Of a stretch of DNA of 64,000 nucleotides, positions 16,847 through 26,511 are shown piece by piece. The first letter of the stretch is position 1. Every line of letters starts with the position of its first letter. This stretch comes from Arthrobacter agilis (GTDB lineage: Bacteria; Actinomycetota; Actinomycetes; Actinomycetales; Micrococcaceae), in NCBI RefSeq assembly GCF_006494655.1, contig NZ_VHIM01000008.1, forward strand, positions 124,001-188,000, in the 5' to 3' direction. A program made the translations under genes and the position numbers. Under the pieces are notes generated by a model, which saw nothing but the letters and a program-made list of their open reading frames with translations, searched no databases and had not been told where the DNA came from.

Positions 16847-17128
16847 ATGAGCATAGATCCGCGTGTCGCGCTCCAGTCCCTCGTGACAGCCCTCGAGGAG
16901 CATCTCGCAGCCTCGGCGTCGCGACGCCGGGAGGACGACCCCGCGGTCGAGGCGGCCTACGTCGGGATCGTCGATGCCTTCGAAGTCTACGAAGAAGCCC
17001 TGTACGACGCCTTCGGCGAGGTCACTCCGCTCGAGATCTACGAAGAGACGGACGGCGACGACGATGACGACGATAATGACGACGCGGATTACGCGTCGGA
17101 CCTCGTCGACGCGGAGGTCGAGCACTAG
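16847..17128 (+). CDS. Small acidic conserved protein
   Basis: 93 residues: a helical N-terminal part (RVALQSLVTALEEHLAASASRR, then AFEVYEEALYDAFGE) followed by a strongly acidic tail with seven consecutive Asp-rich positions (about residues 70-84) and a very low pI overall. The family is not recognised and no catalytic motif is seen. The tail could bind a basic partner or mimic DNA, but that is speculation. The leaderless -10 at 16834 supports the start. Converges with the aldo/keto reductase gene 59 bp downstream. Confidence 0.65.
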   Translation: MSIDPRVALQSLVTALEEHLAASASRRREDDPAVEAAYVGIVDAFEVYEEALYDAFGEVTPLEIYEETDGDDDDDDNDDADYASDLVDAEVEH

Positions 17129-17187
17129 GCGCCTTCGAGCGGCACGTTTCCCCGACGCTGCCCCGACGCGAGGGGTGGGACCGGCTG

Positions 17188-18123
17188 TCAGGGCGCGATC
17201 GCCGACACCTCGTCGAGGACCTCGGCGATGGGTCCGGCCATGGGCGCGCTGCCCGACTGGAGGATCTCCTTGAGCTGCTGCGGCGTCCGGGCGCCGACGA
17301 TGGCCGACGCCACCCCGGGTCGGTGCAGCATCCAGCGCAGCGCCAGTTCGTGCGGCTGCAGATCCAGCCCCCGCGAGGCCGTGCAGACTGCTTCCGTGAT
17401 GCGCTGCGGCTTGCCGCTCAGGTACGGCTCGATGTACGGGGACCAGACGTCGGACGCGCCCCGGGATTCGGAGGGAATCCGCCCGCGGTACTTCCCGGTG
17501 AGCACACCCCGGCCCAGTGCACCCCACGCCAGGATGGCGGCACCCGAGGCAGCCGCGGCTGGAACCACCTCGCGCTCGGCACCCCGGTTCAGGAGGGAGT
17601 ACTCGACGTCGTTGACCACCAGGGGGAAGCCGGCCGTCGCTGCAGCGCGCGCGAATTCCCACCCGGAGTAGTTGGAGACGCCCACGTACCGCGCGCGCCC
17701 GCTCGAGTACGCGGCCTCGAGGGCGCTCAGGGTCTCGTGCAGCGGAACGATCGGATCGGGCGAAGGGGCGAGCCAGACGTCGACGTGGTCCGTCCCCAGC
17801 AGGGACAGCGACGCATCCAGGGAGTCGAGGAGTCCACGGCGTGACCCGTCCAGGCGCCTGCTTCCGGATCGGGTGGTCCCGCCCTGCACCACGAGTACCA
17901 GCTCGGACCGCGCGACGGTGTCATTGATGAAGCCGCCGAGCAGAGCTTCGGCCTGGCCCTCGCCGTAGCGTGCAGCGCTCTCGACGAGGGTGCCGCCGGC
18001 CTCGACGAAGAGGCGCAGCTGCTCCCGGGCTGCCTCCTCGTTGACCTCCTGGCCCCAGTTCATGGTCCCGAGTCCCAGAGCGGAGACGGACAGGCCGCTC
18101 TCTCCCACATTTCGCCGTTGCAT
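17188..18123 (-). CDS. Aldo/keto reductase-fold protein with altered catalytic tetrad
   Basis: 311 residues, a (beta/alpha)8 aldo/keto reductase by overall pattern: LGLGTMNWGQ at the start, YVGVSNYSGWE, NDVEYSLLNR, AWGALGRGVLTGKYRG and the cofactor region VASAIVGARTPQQLKE. Of the catalytic Asp-Tyr-Lys-His tetrad only Tyr53 (ARYGEG) is kept: Asp is Glu48 (VESA), the Lys strand ends in VVQGG, and the DLYxxH position reads DVWLAP. It may therefore bind NADPH without ordinary reductase activity. Divergent from uppP; the TAGGCT seven bases upstream of the ATG indicates a leaderless mRNA. Confidence 0.8.
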   Translation of the reverse strand: MQRRNVGESGLSVSALGLGTMNWGQEVNEEAAREQLRLFVEAGGTLVESAARYGEGQAEALLGGFINDTVARSELVLVVQGGTTRSGSRRLDGSRRGLLDSLDASLSLLGTDHVDVWLAPSPDPIVPLHETLSALEAAYSSGRARYVGVSNYSGWEFARAAATAGFPLVVNDVEYSLLNRGAEREVVPAAAASGAAILAWGALGRGVLTGKYRGRIPSESRGASDVWSPYIEPYLSGKPQRITEAVCTASRGLDLQPHELALRWMLHRPGVASAIVGARTPQQLKEILQSGSAPMAGPIAEVLDEVSAIAP

Positions 18124-18130
18124 GGTGCCA

Positions 18131-18136
18131 AGCCTA
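18131..18136 (-). promoter_or_regulatory. -10 hexamer, leaderless start of AKR gene
   Basis: TAGGCT on the minus strand, seven bases before the ATG at 18123. Confidence 0.45.
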
Positions 18137-18160
18137 GGGCCTGTCCCCGGCCGGATGCCT

Positions 18161-18166
18161 TAGGGT
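18161..18166 (+). promoter_or_regulatory. -10 hexamer, leaderless start of uppP
   Basis: TAGGGT, seven bases before GTG 18174. With 18131-18136 it forms a compact divergent promoter pair. Confidence 0.45.
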
Positions 18167-18173
18167 CGAGAGC

Positions 18174-18998
18174 GTGCATTGGATAGAAGCGATCATCCTG
18201 GGACTCGTCCAGGGCCTCACGGAGTTCCTCCCCATCTCGTCGAGCGCGCATCTGCGGATCGTCGGCGAACTCCTGCCGAACGCCCAGGATCCTGGTGCGG
18301 CCTTCACCGCGATCACCCAGCTGGGTACGGAGACCGCCGTCGTCGTCTTCTTCTGGCGGGATATCGTGCGCATCATCAGGGCCTGGTTCGGGGCCCTGCG
18401 GGGGACGGTGCCCCGCGATGATCCCGATGCCCGCATGGGGTGGCTGGTGATCCTCGGCAGTATCCCGATCGTGGTGCTGGGCCTCCTCTTCCAGGACCAG
18501 ATCGAGAGCACGTTCCGCAGCATGTGGATCGTGGCGACCATGCTGATCGTGTTCGGGCTGATCCTCGGGGTCGCGGACCACGTCGGACGGCAGACGCGCG
18601 ACCTCCGCAGTCTCACCTACCGCCACGGCATCCTGTACGGATTCGCGCAGGCGCTGGCGCTCGTCCCGGGCGTGTCGCGCTCCGGTGGAACCATCACGGC
18701 CGGCCTGCTCATGGGCTACACCCGCGAAGCAGCGGCTCGCTATTCGTTCCTCCTGGCGATCCCGGCCGTGTTCGGCAGCGGCGTGTTCCAGCTCGTCAAG
18801 AGCTACGACGAACCCGGCCCCTACGCCCTACCCGAGACGGCGCTCGCCACCGTCGTGGCCTTCGTGGTCGGCTTCGCGATCATCGGGTGGTTCCTCAAAT
18901 TCGTGACCACGCGCGGCTACGGCCTCTTCGTGGGGTACCGGATAGCCCTCGGGCTGGCTCTCTACGTGCTCCTCGGATTGGGTGTCATCAGCGCCTGA
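18174..18998 (+). CDS. uppP: Undecaprenyl-diphosphatase
   Basis: 274 residues, integral membrane protein with about eight hydrophobic segments. Both family motifs are intact: [14 protein letters not shown] near residues 17-30 and [12 protein letters not shown] near residues 163-174, supplying the Glu, Ser and Arg of the active site. It dephosphorylates undecaprenyl diphosphate to recycle the lipid carrier for peptidoglycan and other wall polymers. mshC follows 23 bp downstream with its own -10. In mycobacteria uppP also lies near mshC and PAC2/phosphatase genes, so the neighbourhood is conserved. Confidence 0.93.
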   Translation: MHWIEAIILGLVQGLTEFLPISSSAHLRIVGELLPNAQDPGAAFTAITQLGTETAVVVFFWRDIVRIIRAWFGALRGTVPRDDPDARMGWLVILGSIPIVVLGLLFQDQIESTFRSMWIVATMLIVFGLILGVADHVGRQTRDLRSLTYRHGILYGFAQALALVPGVSRSGGTITAGLLMGYTREAAARYSFLLAIPAVFGSGVFQLVKSYDEPGPYALPETALATVVAFVVGFAIIGWFLKFVTTRGYGLFVGYRIALGLALYVLLGLGVISA

Positions 18999-19008
18999 CG
19001 CCGCGCCG

Positions 19009-19014
19009 TAAGCT
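19009..19014 (+). promoter_or_regulatory. -10 hexamer, leaderless start of mshC
   Basis: TAAGCT, seven bases before GTG 19022. Confidence 0.4.
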
Positions 19015-19021
19015 GGAACGT

Positions 19022-20296
19022 GTGATTTCCTGGAATGCAGCCCCTGTGCCGGACCTCGTCGGCACCCGTTCGGGCGTCAGCCTCTTCGACACCGCCCGGC
19101 AGGACACGGTCCGGTTCGAGCCGGGCGGGCAGCGCAGCCTCTATGTGTGCGGCATCACCCCCTATGACGCCACGCATCTCGGCCACGCTGCCACCTACGT
19201 CGCCTTCGACCTCCTGAACCGCACCTGGCGTGATGCCGGTGCCACGGTTGCCTACGTTCAGAACGTCACCGACGTCGACGATCCGCTGCTGGAACGGGCG
19301 ACGGCGACCGGCGTTCCGTGGCAGGAGCTCGCCGCCCACCAGATCGCCCTGTTCCGCGAGGACATGGAAGCGCTGAACGTCCTGCCGCCGGATCACTACA
19401 TCGGAGCCGTCGAGGCCATCGACTGGATCGTCCCGGCGGTCGAGGCGCTGGTGGCGCGCGGTCTTGCGTACCCGGTCCCCGGTGCGGGGAGCGAACCCGA
19501 CGGCGACATCTACTTCTCCCTCGATGCGGTCGCCCGGCTCGACGAGGGCGACGACGCACGGTGGTTCCTGGGGCAGGTCTCCCACCTCGAGGCGCAGACC
19601 ATGCTCGCCCTGTCCGCCGAACGCGGGGGCGATCCGACGCGCCCGCACAAGCGTAACGCGCTCGATCCACTGCTCTGGCGGACGGCCCGGGAGGGCGAGC
19701 CCAGCTGGTCGGGAGCATCCCTCGGCGACGGCCGGCCCGGGTGGCACATCGAATGCGCCGTGATAGCCCGGCGTTTCCTCCCGGCGCCGTTCACCGTGCA
19801 GGGCGGGGGATCGGACCTCGTCTTCCCCCACCACGAGATGAGCGCGTCGCACGCCTGGGCGGCAGGCGGCACGCCCCTCGCCCAGCACTACGCCCATGCG
19901 GGGATGGTGGGGTATGACGGCGGGAAGATGAGCAAGTCGCGGGGGAACCTCGTCCTCGTCTCGACGCTGCGGCGGTCAGGCGTGGATCCTGCGGCGATCC
20001 GGCTCGCGATCCTCGCCCACCACTACCGTTCGGACTGGTCCTGGACGGACGACGCCCTGGAGCGCGCGACGACGAGACTCGCCGCGTGGCGTGCGGCCGC
20101 CGCGTGCGCGGGGGAGAGCGACGCCGCCGTCGTCGTGCAGGGGGTGCGGGACCACCTCGGTGCCGACCTCGACGCACCGTCCGCACTCGCGGCGGTCGAC
20201 ACCTGGGCGGAGGGCGCCGCTGCACGTGGCGGCACGGGCACTCACACGCGGGCCGTGGCGGACGCCCTGGACGCACTGCTCGGCGTCCGGCTGTAG
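19022..20296 (+). CDS. mshC: Mycothiol cysteine ligase MshC
   Basis: 424 residues, a class I cysteinyl-tRNA synthetase-like enzyme without the C-terminal tRNA-binding part. [16 protein letters not shown] supplies the zinc Cys and the HIGH-type signature, GWHIECAV the second zinc region, and [10 protein letters not shown] the KMSKS loop. It joins cysteine to GlcN-Ins using ATP, the step before acetylation by MshD in mycothiol synthesis. It is told from CysS by length and by the [12 protein letters not shown]-terminus. GTG at 19022 is preceded by a TAAGCT -10 and no ribosome-binding site. Confidence 0.93.
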   Translation: MISWNAAPVPDLVGTRSGVSLFDTARQDTVRFEPGGQRSLYVCGITPYDATHLGHAATYVAFDLLNRTWRDAGATVAYVQNVTDVDDPLLERATATGVPWQELAAHQIALFREDMEALNVLPPDHYIGAVEAIDWIVPAVEALVARGLAYPVPGAGSEPDGDIYFSLDAVARLDEGDDARWFLGQVSHLEAQTMLALSAERGGDPTRPHKRNALDPLLWRTAREGEPSWSGASLGDGRPGWHIECAVIARRFLPAPFTVQGGGSDLVFPHHEMSASHAWAAGGTPLAQHYAHAGMVGYDGGKMSKSRGNLVLVSTLRRSGVDPAAIRLAILAHHYRSDWSWTDDALERATTRLAAWRAAAACAGESDAAVVVQGVRDHLGADLDAPSALAAVDTWAEGAAARGGTGTHTRAVADALDALLGVRL

Positions 20297-20412
20297 CGGA
20301 GCCCGCCCCCGTCCGAGGGCGGAGCCCCTGCGCCTGCGTGGAGACCGGGCCCGTACAGGGCAAGGCAGCTCCTGAGCCCGGGGCCGCTACGCGGGGTGAC
20401 GCGGCAAGGCTG

Positions 20413-21303
20413 CTACTGCTCGCGCCGCCGTTTCTTGAGGTACCGCTCGAACTCGCGCGCGATCGACTCGCCGCTGGCTTCGGGAAGGTCCACCGTGTCC
20501 TTCGCCTCCTCCAGCTGCCGCACATAGGCGGCCACCTCGGGGTCCTCGGTGGCGAGTTCGTCGACGCCGCGCTCCCAGGCCTCCGATTCCTCGGTCAGGA
20601 CGTGAGTTTCCACGGAGATCTGCAGGAGTTCCTCGAGTCGGTTGAGGAGCGCGAGCTGCGCCTTCGGCGACGGCGACTGCCCCACGTAATGCGGGACCGC
20701 GGCCCACAGCGACATGGTCGGGATGTCCGCGAGCAGTCCCATCTCCGCCAGGACGCCCACGATCCCGATCGGGCCCTCGTACGTGGAGGGCTCGACGTCG
20801 AGGCTCTCCCGCACCAGGTCGTCGTCCGATGTCACGGTCACCGGGATGGGCCTCGAATGCGGCACGTCTGCAAGGAGTGCGCCGACCAGCACGATGCAGT
20901 CGACACTGAGCTCCTTCGCGAGTGCCACCAGCTCCGCGGTGTACGCGCGCCACTTGTACGAGGGTTCCACGCCGTTGACGAGGATCAGGTCGACGGTGGA
21001 ACCCGGCACCACGGCCTTGCTGATCCTGGTGTTGGGCCACTTGATGCGGCGCTGCCCCGAGGAGTTCCGCTTGATCATGGGACGCGTGAACTGGAAGTCG
21101 TAGAACTCGTCCGCATCGATCGTGGAGATGCGTTCGCTGCCGAAGAACCGGCCCATGTACTTCAGGGCGTCACTCGCAGCCTCGCCGGCGTCGTTCCAGC
21201 CCTCGAAGGCTGCGAGCATGACGGTGATCCGCCGCTCTGGCTCGGCCGCGTCCTGGAAGAGATCCTGAACGCCGGTCGGCTGCTGTTCCTCGAAGCTGTC
21301 CAC
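20413..21303 (-). CDS. PAC2 family (proteasome assembly chaperone 2-like) protein
   Basis: 296 residues. Core PAC2 pattern: LAAFEGWNDAGEAASDAL at the start, RPMIKRNSSGQRRIKWP, then VLVGALLADVPHSRPIPV and MSLWAAVPHYVGQSPSPKA, and a charged C-terminal tail (FERYLKKRRREQ). The fold relates to eukaryotic PAC2 and purine nucleoside phosphorylases. Its biochemical role in actinobacteria is not established, though genes of this family sit near proteasome and mshC loci, as here. GTG start at 21303 with TAGGGT six bases upstream. Divergent from the HAD gene. Confidence 0.88.
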   Translation of the reverse strand: MDSFEEQQPTGVQDLFQDAAEPERRITVMLAAFEGWNDAGEAASDALKYMGRFFGSERISTIDADEFYDFQFTRPMIKRNSSGQRRIKWPNTRISKAVVPGSTVDLILVNGVEPSYKWRAYTAELVALAKELSVDCIVLVGALLADVPHSRPIPVTVTSDDDLVRESLDVEPSTYEGPIGIVGVLAEMGLLADIPTMSLWAAVPHYVGQSPSPKAQLALLNRLEELLQISVETHVLTEESEAWERGVDELATEDPEVAAYVRQLEEAKDTVDLPEASGESIAREFERYLKKRRREQ

Positions 21304-21309
21304 GTTCTC

Positions 21310-21315
21310 ACCCTA
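21310..21315 (-). promoter_or_regulatory. -10 hexamer, leaderless start of PAC2 gene
   Basis: TAGGGT on the minus strand, six bases before the GTG at 21303. Confidence 0.45.
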
Positions 21316-21463
21316 GACCCCGCCGCTCGGGCATGTCAGGAAGGCTTGGCCGGCTACGCGGAGAGCTGATGCGATGCACGGCTGCCCTGCCGGCGCCCGC
21401 TCCACCGACAGGGCAGAACGGGCGTCCATCCCTTGTCGTCCATCCCCTGTCAAGGGGGGAACG

Positions 21464-21469
21464 TAGACT
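21464..21469 (+). promoter_or_regulatory. -10 hexamer, leaderless start of HAD gene
   Basis: TAGACT, seven bases before ATG 21477. Confidence 0.45.
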
Positions 21470-21476
21470 TGGGGAT

Positions 21477-22229
21477 ATGGCCAACCACCCTCTCGGAAGC
21501 GTCCAGACTCTTGCCCGAACGGCGCCGCTCCCCGCCACCGATCCGACCGGCGGGAACCTTCACGGACTGCAGGGCGTGCTGTGGGACATGGACGGCACGA
21601 TCGTGGACACGGAGCCGTACTGGATCCGGGCGGAGAAGGATCTCGTGGAGGAGCACGGCGGTACCTGGAGCACCGAGCAGGCCACGGCCCTCGTGGGTCA
21701 GGCGCTCGACTTCTCCGCAGGGCTGCTCCAGGAGGCGGGGGTGGACCTCGGGATCCGTTCGATCATCGAACACCTGACGGGCCGCGTGGCAGCCGCCGTC
21801 GCGCAGGCCGTCCCCTGGCGCCCGGGAGCCCGCGAGCTGCTCGCCGACCTGCGACGCAGGGAGGTGCCCTGCGCGATGGTCACGATGTCCGAGCCCCTGC
21901 TCGCCACCGCCGTCGCGTCGCGACTCCCGGAGGGCACGTTCTCGCACCTCGTCACCGGGGATCGCGTGCGCTCGGGCAAGCCGGACCCTGAGGCCTACCA
22001 GCTGGGATTCGACCTGCTGGCGTCGGAGGTACCCGGTCTCCGGAAGGACCGCGTGATCGCCATCGAGGACTCCCTGCCGGGCGTGACGTCGGCCCTGGGA
22101 GCCGGTCTGGTGACCCTCGCGGTGCCCCATTTCGTCGCTCTGCCGGCCGATGAACGCCGCACCGACTGGGAGACCCTGCAGGGCCGGACGGCGCTGGACC
22201 TCGCCGCCCTGCTGGAGCGGCGCGCGTGA
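21477..22229 (+). CDS. HAD superfamily phosphatase (beta-phosphoglucomutase/CbbY-like)
   Basis: 250 residues from ATG 21477. All four HAD motifs are present: WDMDGTIVDTEPYW (I, nucleophile Asp and general-acid Asp), MVTMSEP (II), SGKPDPEAY (III, Lys) and AIEDSLPG (IV). A helical cap lies between motifs I and II, so a small soluble phosphate ester or phosphosugar is the likely substrate. The leaderless -10 at 21464 excludes a longer ORF starting at 21333. The stop overlaps the GTG of the M50 protease gene (GTGA), which implies co-translation. Confidence 0.88.
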   Translation: MANHPLGSVQTLARTAPLPATDPTGGNLHGLQGVLWDMDGTIVDTEPYWIRAEKDLVEEHGGTWSTEQATALVGQALDFSAGLLQEAGVDLGIRSIIEHLTGRVAAAVAQAVPWRPGARELLADLRRREVPCAMVTMSEPLLATAVASRLPEGTFSHLVTGDRVRSGKPDPEAYQLGFDLLASEVPGLRKDRVIAIEDSLPGVTSALGAGLVTLAVPHFVALPADERRTDWETLQGRTALDLAALLERRA

Positions 22230-23377
22230 CCGCCACCCCTCCGGCCAGGGCCGAGCGGAGCCCGGGACTGTCACTGGGCCGGATCGCCGGGATCCCCGTG
22301 GTCCTCGCCTGGTCCTGGTTCGTCGTCACGGTGTTCATCGTGCTGGTCTTCGGTCCCCGCGTCACCAATGCCTTCCCCGGGATCGGCCTGGGTGCCTACG
22401 CCGTCGCGCTGGGGTATGCGCTCCTGCTCGCCGCGTCCGTGCTCATCCACGAACTCGCCCACGCACTCACGGCGCGCTCGTTCGGGTGGCCGACCACGAG
22501 GATCGTCCTGAACCTGTGGGGCGGCCACACGCAGTTCGCCAGTTTCAACGCCTCGCCCGGGCGGTCCCTCCTGGTGGCGCTGGCCGGGCCGGCCGCCAAC
22601 TTCGTGCTCGCTGCCCTCGGGTGGGGACTCCTGCAGACCATGACCCCGGGAACCGTCACCTACCTCCTCGCCACGATCCTGGTGTGGGCCAATCTGCTCG
22701 TCGCGGTCTTCAACGTCCTCCCGGGGCTGCCCCTCGACGGTGGCCGCCTCGTGGAGAGCGCCGTGTGGAAGGCGACGGGCAGCCAGGAGAAGGGGACGGT
22801 TGCGGCGGGATGGGCCGGCCGGATCATCGTGATCCTGCTCCTCGGACTGGTGATCGGGCTCCCACTGGCCCAGGGCCGTGGTCCGGATCTCACCGTGATC
22901 CTCCTTGCCGTGGTCATGGGAGCCTTCCTCTGGATGGGAGCCACGGCCGCGATCGAGAATGCGAAGATGCGACTGCGCCTGCCGAGGATCAGCGCCGGGC
23001 GGCTGCAGCAGCGCGCCGTCGGGCTGCCCGCAGGGACGACGGTCCTCGCGGCGCGGCGGCTGCTGCGTGAGCAGCCGGGCGCGGCCGTCGTGCTCACCGG
23101 ACCATCGGGGATTCCCGAGGCCGTCGTCGACGAGCCTGCCCTCCGCGCCGTCCCCGAGGAGGTCGCGGGCTCCACGTCCGTCGACGCTGCTGCCCGTCGA
23201 CTCGCCGCGGGCGCCTACGTTCCGGAGTCGGCGGAGGGCCAGGAACTGGTCCAGTTCCTCGCCCGCCTCGAAGGGAACGAGTACGCCGTGGTCGATCGGC
23301 GGGGCGTCGTCACCGGTGTGCTGCATCAGCGCACGGTGGTCCGGGCCATCACCGGGAAGAACGCCCCGGGCGCCTGA
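22226..23377 (+). CDS. M50 site-2 protease family with C-terminal CBS pair
   Basis: 383 residues. Membrane segments frame HELAHALTARSFGW (HEXXH zinc motif, about residue 75) and NVLPGLPLDGGRL (the N-x2-PxxxLDG motif that completes the zinc site, about residue 168). After the last membrane helix, residues about 250-383 form a CBS-domain pair (AGTTVLAARRLL ... EYAVVDRRGVVTGVL), which usually senses adenine nucleotides. A Rip3-like regulatory intramembrane protease; the substrate is unknown. Coupled to the HAD gene by a 4-bp overlap and followed 132 bp later by trmI. Confidence 0.88.
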   Translation: MTATPPARAERSPGLSLGRIAGIPVVLAWSWFVVTVFIVLVFGPRVTNAFPGIGLGAYAVALGYALLLAASVLIHELAHALTARSFGWPTTRIVLNLWGGHTQFASFNASPGRSLLVALAGPAANFVLAALGWGLLQTMTPGTVTYLLATILVWANLLVAVFNVLPGLPLDGGRLVESAVWKATGSQEKGTVAAGWAGRIIVILLLGLVIGLPLAQGRGPDLTVILLAVVMGAFLWMGATAAIENAKMRLRLPRISAGRLQQRAVGLPAGTTVLAARRLLREQPGAAVVLTGPSGIPEAVVDEPALRAVPEEVAGSTSVDAAARRLAAGAYVPESAEGQELVQFLARLEGNEYAVVDRRGVVTGVLHQRTVVRAITGKNAPGA

Positions 23378-23509
23378 TGTCGCTGGTAGCACCCAGGCGC
23401 GACCGGCCCTCCGACCTCTCCATCCGCTGAACCTCCACCACCTCATACACCTGCCTCACACACCTGTCTCATCCATGCCGGTTCGCCCGGCGCCTGCCGA
23501 AGGATCCCC

Positions 23510-24598
23510 ATGAGCGATACGCCGACCACCCGACCGATCCCGACCCCCGCTGCCGGACCGGCTCCGCACGGAGCAGCGGCCCGTCGCGGGCCCTTCCGAC
23601 CCGGCGAGCGCGTGCAGCTCACGGACGAGAAGGGCCGGATGAACACCGTCACCCTCACGCCTGGAGGAGCGTTCCACACCCACAAGGGCTTCCTGCAGCA
23701 CGACGCCATCATCGGCACGGCCGAGGGGACCATCCTCGAGAACACGAGCGGTCAGCTGTACCAGGCCCTCCGACCGCTGCTGTCCGACTTCGTGCTGTCC
23801 ATGCCGCGCGGAGCCGCAGTCGTCTACCCCAAGGATGCCGGCCAGATCGTCACGATGGCAGACATCTATCCCGGCTCGCGCGTGGTCGAGGCAGGCGTCG
23901 GGTCCGGCGCGTTGTCGATCTCGCTGCTGCGCGCCGTCGGCGACTCCGGCTACCTCCACTCCTTCGAGCGCCGCGAGGAGTTCGCCGACATCGCCCGCGG
24001 CAACGTCGAGACCATCTTCGGCGGTCCGCACCCGGCCTGGCAGATCACCCTCGGCGACTTCCAGGAGCAGGTCGTGGAGCACGAGGAGCCCGGATCGGTG
24101 GACCGCGTGGTCCTCGACATGCTCGCGCCCTGGGAGTGCCTCGACGCCGTAGCCACCGTCCTCGCCCCGGGTGGGGTCTGGATCAGTTACGTCGCGACCG
24201 TCACTCAGCTCTCGAGGACAGCGGAGGCCATCCGAGCCGACGGACGGTTCACCGAGCCGGAGGGCTGGGAGTCCATGGTGCGCGGCTGGCACCTGGAGGG
24301 GCTCGCGGTCCGCCCGGACCACCGGATGGTCGCCCACACGGGCTTCCTGCTGACCACGCGGCGGCTCGCCGACGGTGCGGTCGGGTTCACCCCGAAGCGC
24401 CGTCCCTCCAAGACCGGCTTCAGCGAGGAGGACCTCAACGCGTGGACGCCGCAGGCCGTCGGCGAGCGCGAGGTCTCCGACAAGCGTCTCCGCCGGGTGG
24501 CACGCGACGCCGCCTCGACCATCCAGCGCGGCTCGCTTCCTCCTGAGGAGGCACAGGCGCGACGCGACGCCCTTGCGGAGGGCGGCACGGTCGAGTAG
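23510..24598 (+). CDS. trmI: tRNA (adenine-58-N1)-methyltransferase
   Basis: 362 residues. AdoMet-binding motif I is VVEAGVGSGALSISLLRAVG (about residues 123-142), preceded by YPKDAGQIVTMADIYPG, a signature of TrmI, and followed by DRVVLDMLAPWE (motif IV). The N-terminal part carries the small beta-domain (FRPGERVQLTDEKGR ... FHTHKGFLQHDAIIG). It methylates A58 of the tRNA T loop as a homotetramer. A tail of about 80 residues beyond the catalytic domain is longer than in Thermus but usual in actinobacteria. It commonly sits just upstream of arc/mpa, as here. Confidence 0.92.
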   Translation: MSDTPTTRPIPTPAAGPAPHGAAARRGPFRPGERVQLTDEKGRMNTVTLTPGGAFHTHKGFLQHDAIIGTAEGTILENTSGQLYQALRPLLSDFVLSMPRGAAVVYPKDAGQIVTMADIYPGSRVVEAGVGSGALSISLLRAVGDSGYLHSFERREEFADIARGNVETIFGGPHPAWQITLGDFQEQVVEHEEPGSVDRVVLDMLAPWECLDAVATVLAPGGVWISYVATVTQLSRTAEAIRADGRFTEPEGWESMVRGWHLEGLAVRPDHRMVAHTGFLLTTRRLADGAVGFTPKRRPSKTGFSEEDLNAWTPQAVGEREVSDKRLRRVARDAASTIQRGSLPPEEAQARRDALAEGGTVE

Positions 24599-24702
24599 CG
24601 GCGACGCGTGCTGTGGCTGTCGCCGGAGGGGCGGCGGGCGGCGTCGTCAACCCCCGGACGTCACGCGGGCTGCCCGTGGGCTCCGTGGGGTGGGGTCTGC
24701 GC

Positions 24703-24708
24703 TAAGGT
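24703..24708 (+). promoter_or_regulatory. Candidate -10 for the arc-dop-pup-prcBA-pafA operon
   Basis: TAAGGT, 42 bp before the arc ATG, in the 152-bp gap after trmI. AGAGGTGG at 24735-24742 is the probable ribosome-binding site. No clear -35. Confidence 0.35.
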
Positions 24709-24750
24709 CGAAAGACAGCCGACGGAACGATCAAGAGGTGGCGAGCAGCA

Positions 24751-26511
24751 ATGCCGGAATCCGACGACAACACGTCCGCCGCTGACCAGCGGGGCACCAC
24801 GCCGGCGGCGTCAGCCGACGCGGCGATGGCCCAGCGTCAGCTGAACGTCCTGCGCGACAAGCTGCGCCACATCGATCGGCAACTGGCCGCGGCCACCCAG
24901 AACAACGGGAAACTCGTCAGCGCCCTCGAGGCCGCACGGACGGAGATCGTCCGGCTGAAGGCGGCGCTCGAGAAGGAGGGGGCGGCACCCTTCAGTTTCG
25001 CGACCGTGATGCAGGTCAATCCGAAGCGGCCCAGCGAACCGGGCACCACCACCGAGGCGACGGTGCAGGACACGGCGGACATCCTCCAGTCCGGACGCAA
25101 GCTCCGTGTGACGGTCAGTCCCCTCATCAGCGTGCGGCAGCTCGCCGCCGGCCAGGAAGTCCTCCTGAACGAGTCCCTCACGATCGTGGCGGCACTCGGC
25201 TACGAGCGGGCGGGTGAACTGGTCACGGTCAAGGAGCTCATGGGGACGGACCGCGCCCTCGTGGTGGGACGGACCGACGACGAGCGCGTCATCAGGCTCA
25301 GCGGACCGTTGCAGGCCGCGAAAATCCGCGTGGGCGACGCCCTCGCGGTCGACACGAAATCAGGCTACGGACTCGAGAAGGTGCCCCGCAGCGAGGTCGA
25401 GAACCTCGTGCTGGAGGAGGTGCCGGACATCGCGTACGGCGACATCGGCGGCCTGGGTCCGCAGATCGAACAGATCCGCGACGCCGTCGAACTGCCCTTC
25501 CTGCACCCGGACCTGTACCGCGAACACGGCCTCAAACCACCCAAGGGGATCCTCCTCTACGGCCCTCCCGGCTGCGGGAAGACCCTGATCGCGAAGGCCG
25601 TGGCCAACTCCCTCGCCGCACGTGCCGCAGAACGCGCCGGCCTCGAGCAGATCCGCAGCTACTTCCTCAACATCAAGGGGCCGGAGCTGCTGGACAAGTA
25701 CGTCGGCGAGACCGAGCGCCACATCCGCCTCATCTTCGCCCGTGCGCGTGAGAAGGCCTCGGACGGGAGTCCGGTCGTCGTGTTCTTCGACGAGATGGAC
25801 TCGCTGTTCCGCACGCGCGGCACCGGTGTGTCCTCCGACGTGGAGACCACGATCGTGCCGCAGCTACTGAGCGAGATCGACGGCGTCGAGAAGCTCGAGA
25901 ACGTGATCGTCATCGGCGCCTCGAACCGCGAGGACATGATCGACCCCGCCATCCTGCGCCCCGGTCGCCTGGACGTGAAGATCAAGATCCAGCGGCCCGA
26001 TGCCGAGGGCGCGGCCGAGATCTTCGCGAAGTACATCACCCCGGACCTCCCGCTGCACGCGGACGACCTCGCCGAGAACGGGGGAGACACGCGGACGACC
26101 ATCTCCGAGATGATCCGACGCACCGTGGAGCAGATGTACTCGACGGACAAGTCCAACGAGTACCTCGAGGTGACCTACGCCAACGGCGACACCGAGATGC
26201 TCTACTTCAAGGATTTCAACTCCGGGGCCGTCATCCAGAACGTCGTGGACCGTGCGAAGAAGTACGCGATCAAGGACCTGCTGCTGGACGGGAGCAAGGG
26301 GCTGCGGATCGAGCACCTGATGCGTGCCGTGGTGGACGAGTTCCGCGAGCACGAGGACATGCCGAACACCACCAACCCGGACGACTGGGCCCGGATCTCC
26401 GGCAAGAAGGGCGAGCGGATCACTTACATCAGGACCATCGTGCAGGGCAAGGCCGGGCAGGAGCCGGGCAAGTCCATCGAGACCACGGCGAATACGGGCC
26501 AGTATCTGTGA
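24751..26511 (+). CDS. arc: Proteasome-associated AAA ATPase ARC/Mpa
   Basis: 586 residues. N-terminal coiled coil (about 30-75, [20 protein letters not shown] onward), which captures Pup; two OB-fold subdomains (about 90-235); then the AAA module with Walker A GPPGCGKT, Walker [12 protein letters not shown] and the arginine-finger region [15 protein letters not shown]. It ends in Gln-Tyr-Leu, the gate-opening tail that docks in the 20S alpha ring. The hexamer unfolds pupylated proteins. The dop start codon overlaps its stop, so it heads a tight operon with dop, pup, prcB, prcA and pafA. Confidence 0.97.
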   Translation: MPESDDNTSAADQRGTTPAASADAAMAQRQLNVLRDKLRHIDRQLAAATQNNGKLVSALEAARTEIVRLKAALEKEGAAPFSFATVMQVNPKRPSEPGTTTEATVQDTADILQSGRKLRVTVSPLISVRQLAAGQEVLLNESLTIVAALGYERAGELVTVKELMGTDRALVVGRTDDERVIRLSGPLQAAKIRVGDALAVDTKSGYGLEKVPRSEVENLVLEEVPDIAYGDIGGLGPQIEQIRDAVELPFLHPDLYREHGLKPPKGILLYGPPGCGKTLIAKAVANSLAARAAERAGLEQIRSYFLNIKGPELLDKYVGETERHIRLIFARAREKASDGSPVVVFFDEMDSLFRTRGTGVSSDVETTIVPQLLSEIDGVEKLENVIVIGASNREDMIDPAILRPGRLDVKIKIQRPDAEGAAEIFAKYITPDLPLHADDLAENGGDTRTTISEMIRRTVEQMYSTDKSNEYLEVTYANGDTEMLYFKDFNSGAVIQNVVDRAKKYAIKDLLLDGSKGLRIEHLMRAVVDEFREHEDMPNTTNPDDWARISGKKGERITYIRTIVQGKAGQEPGKSIETTANTGQYL

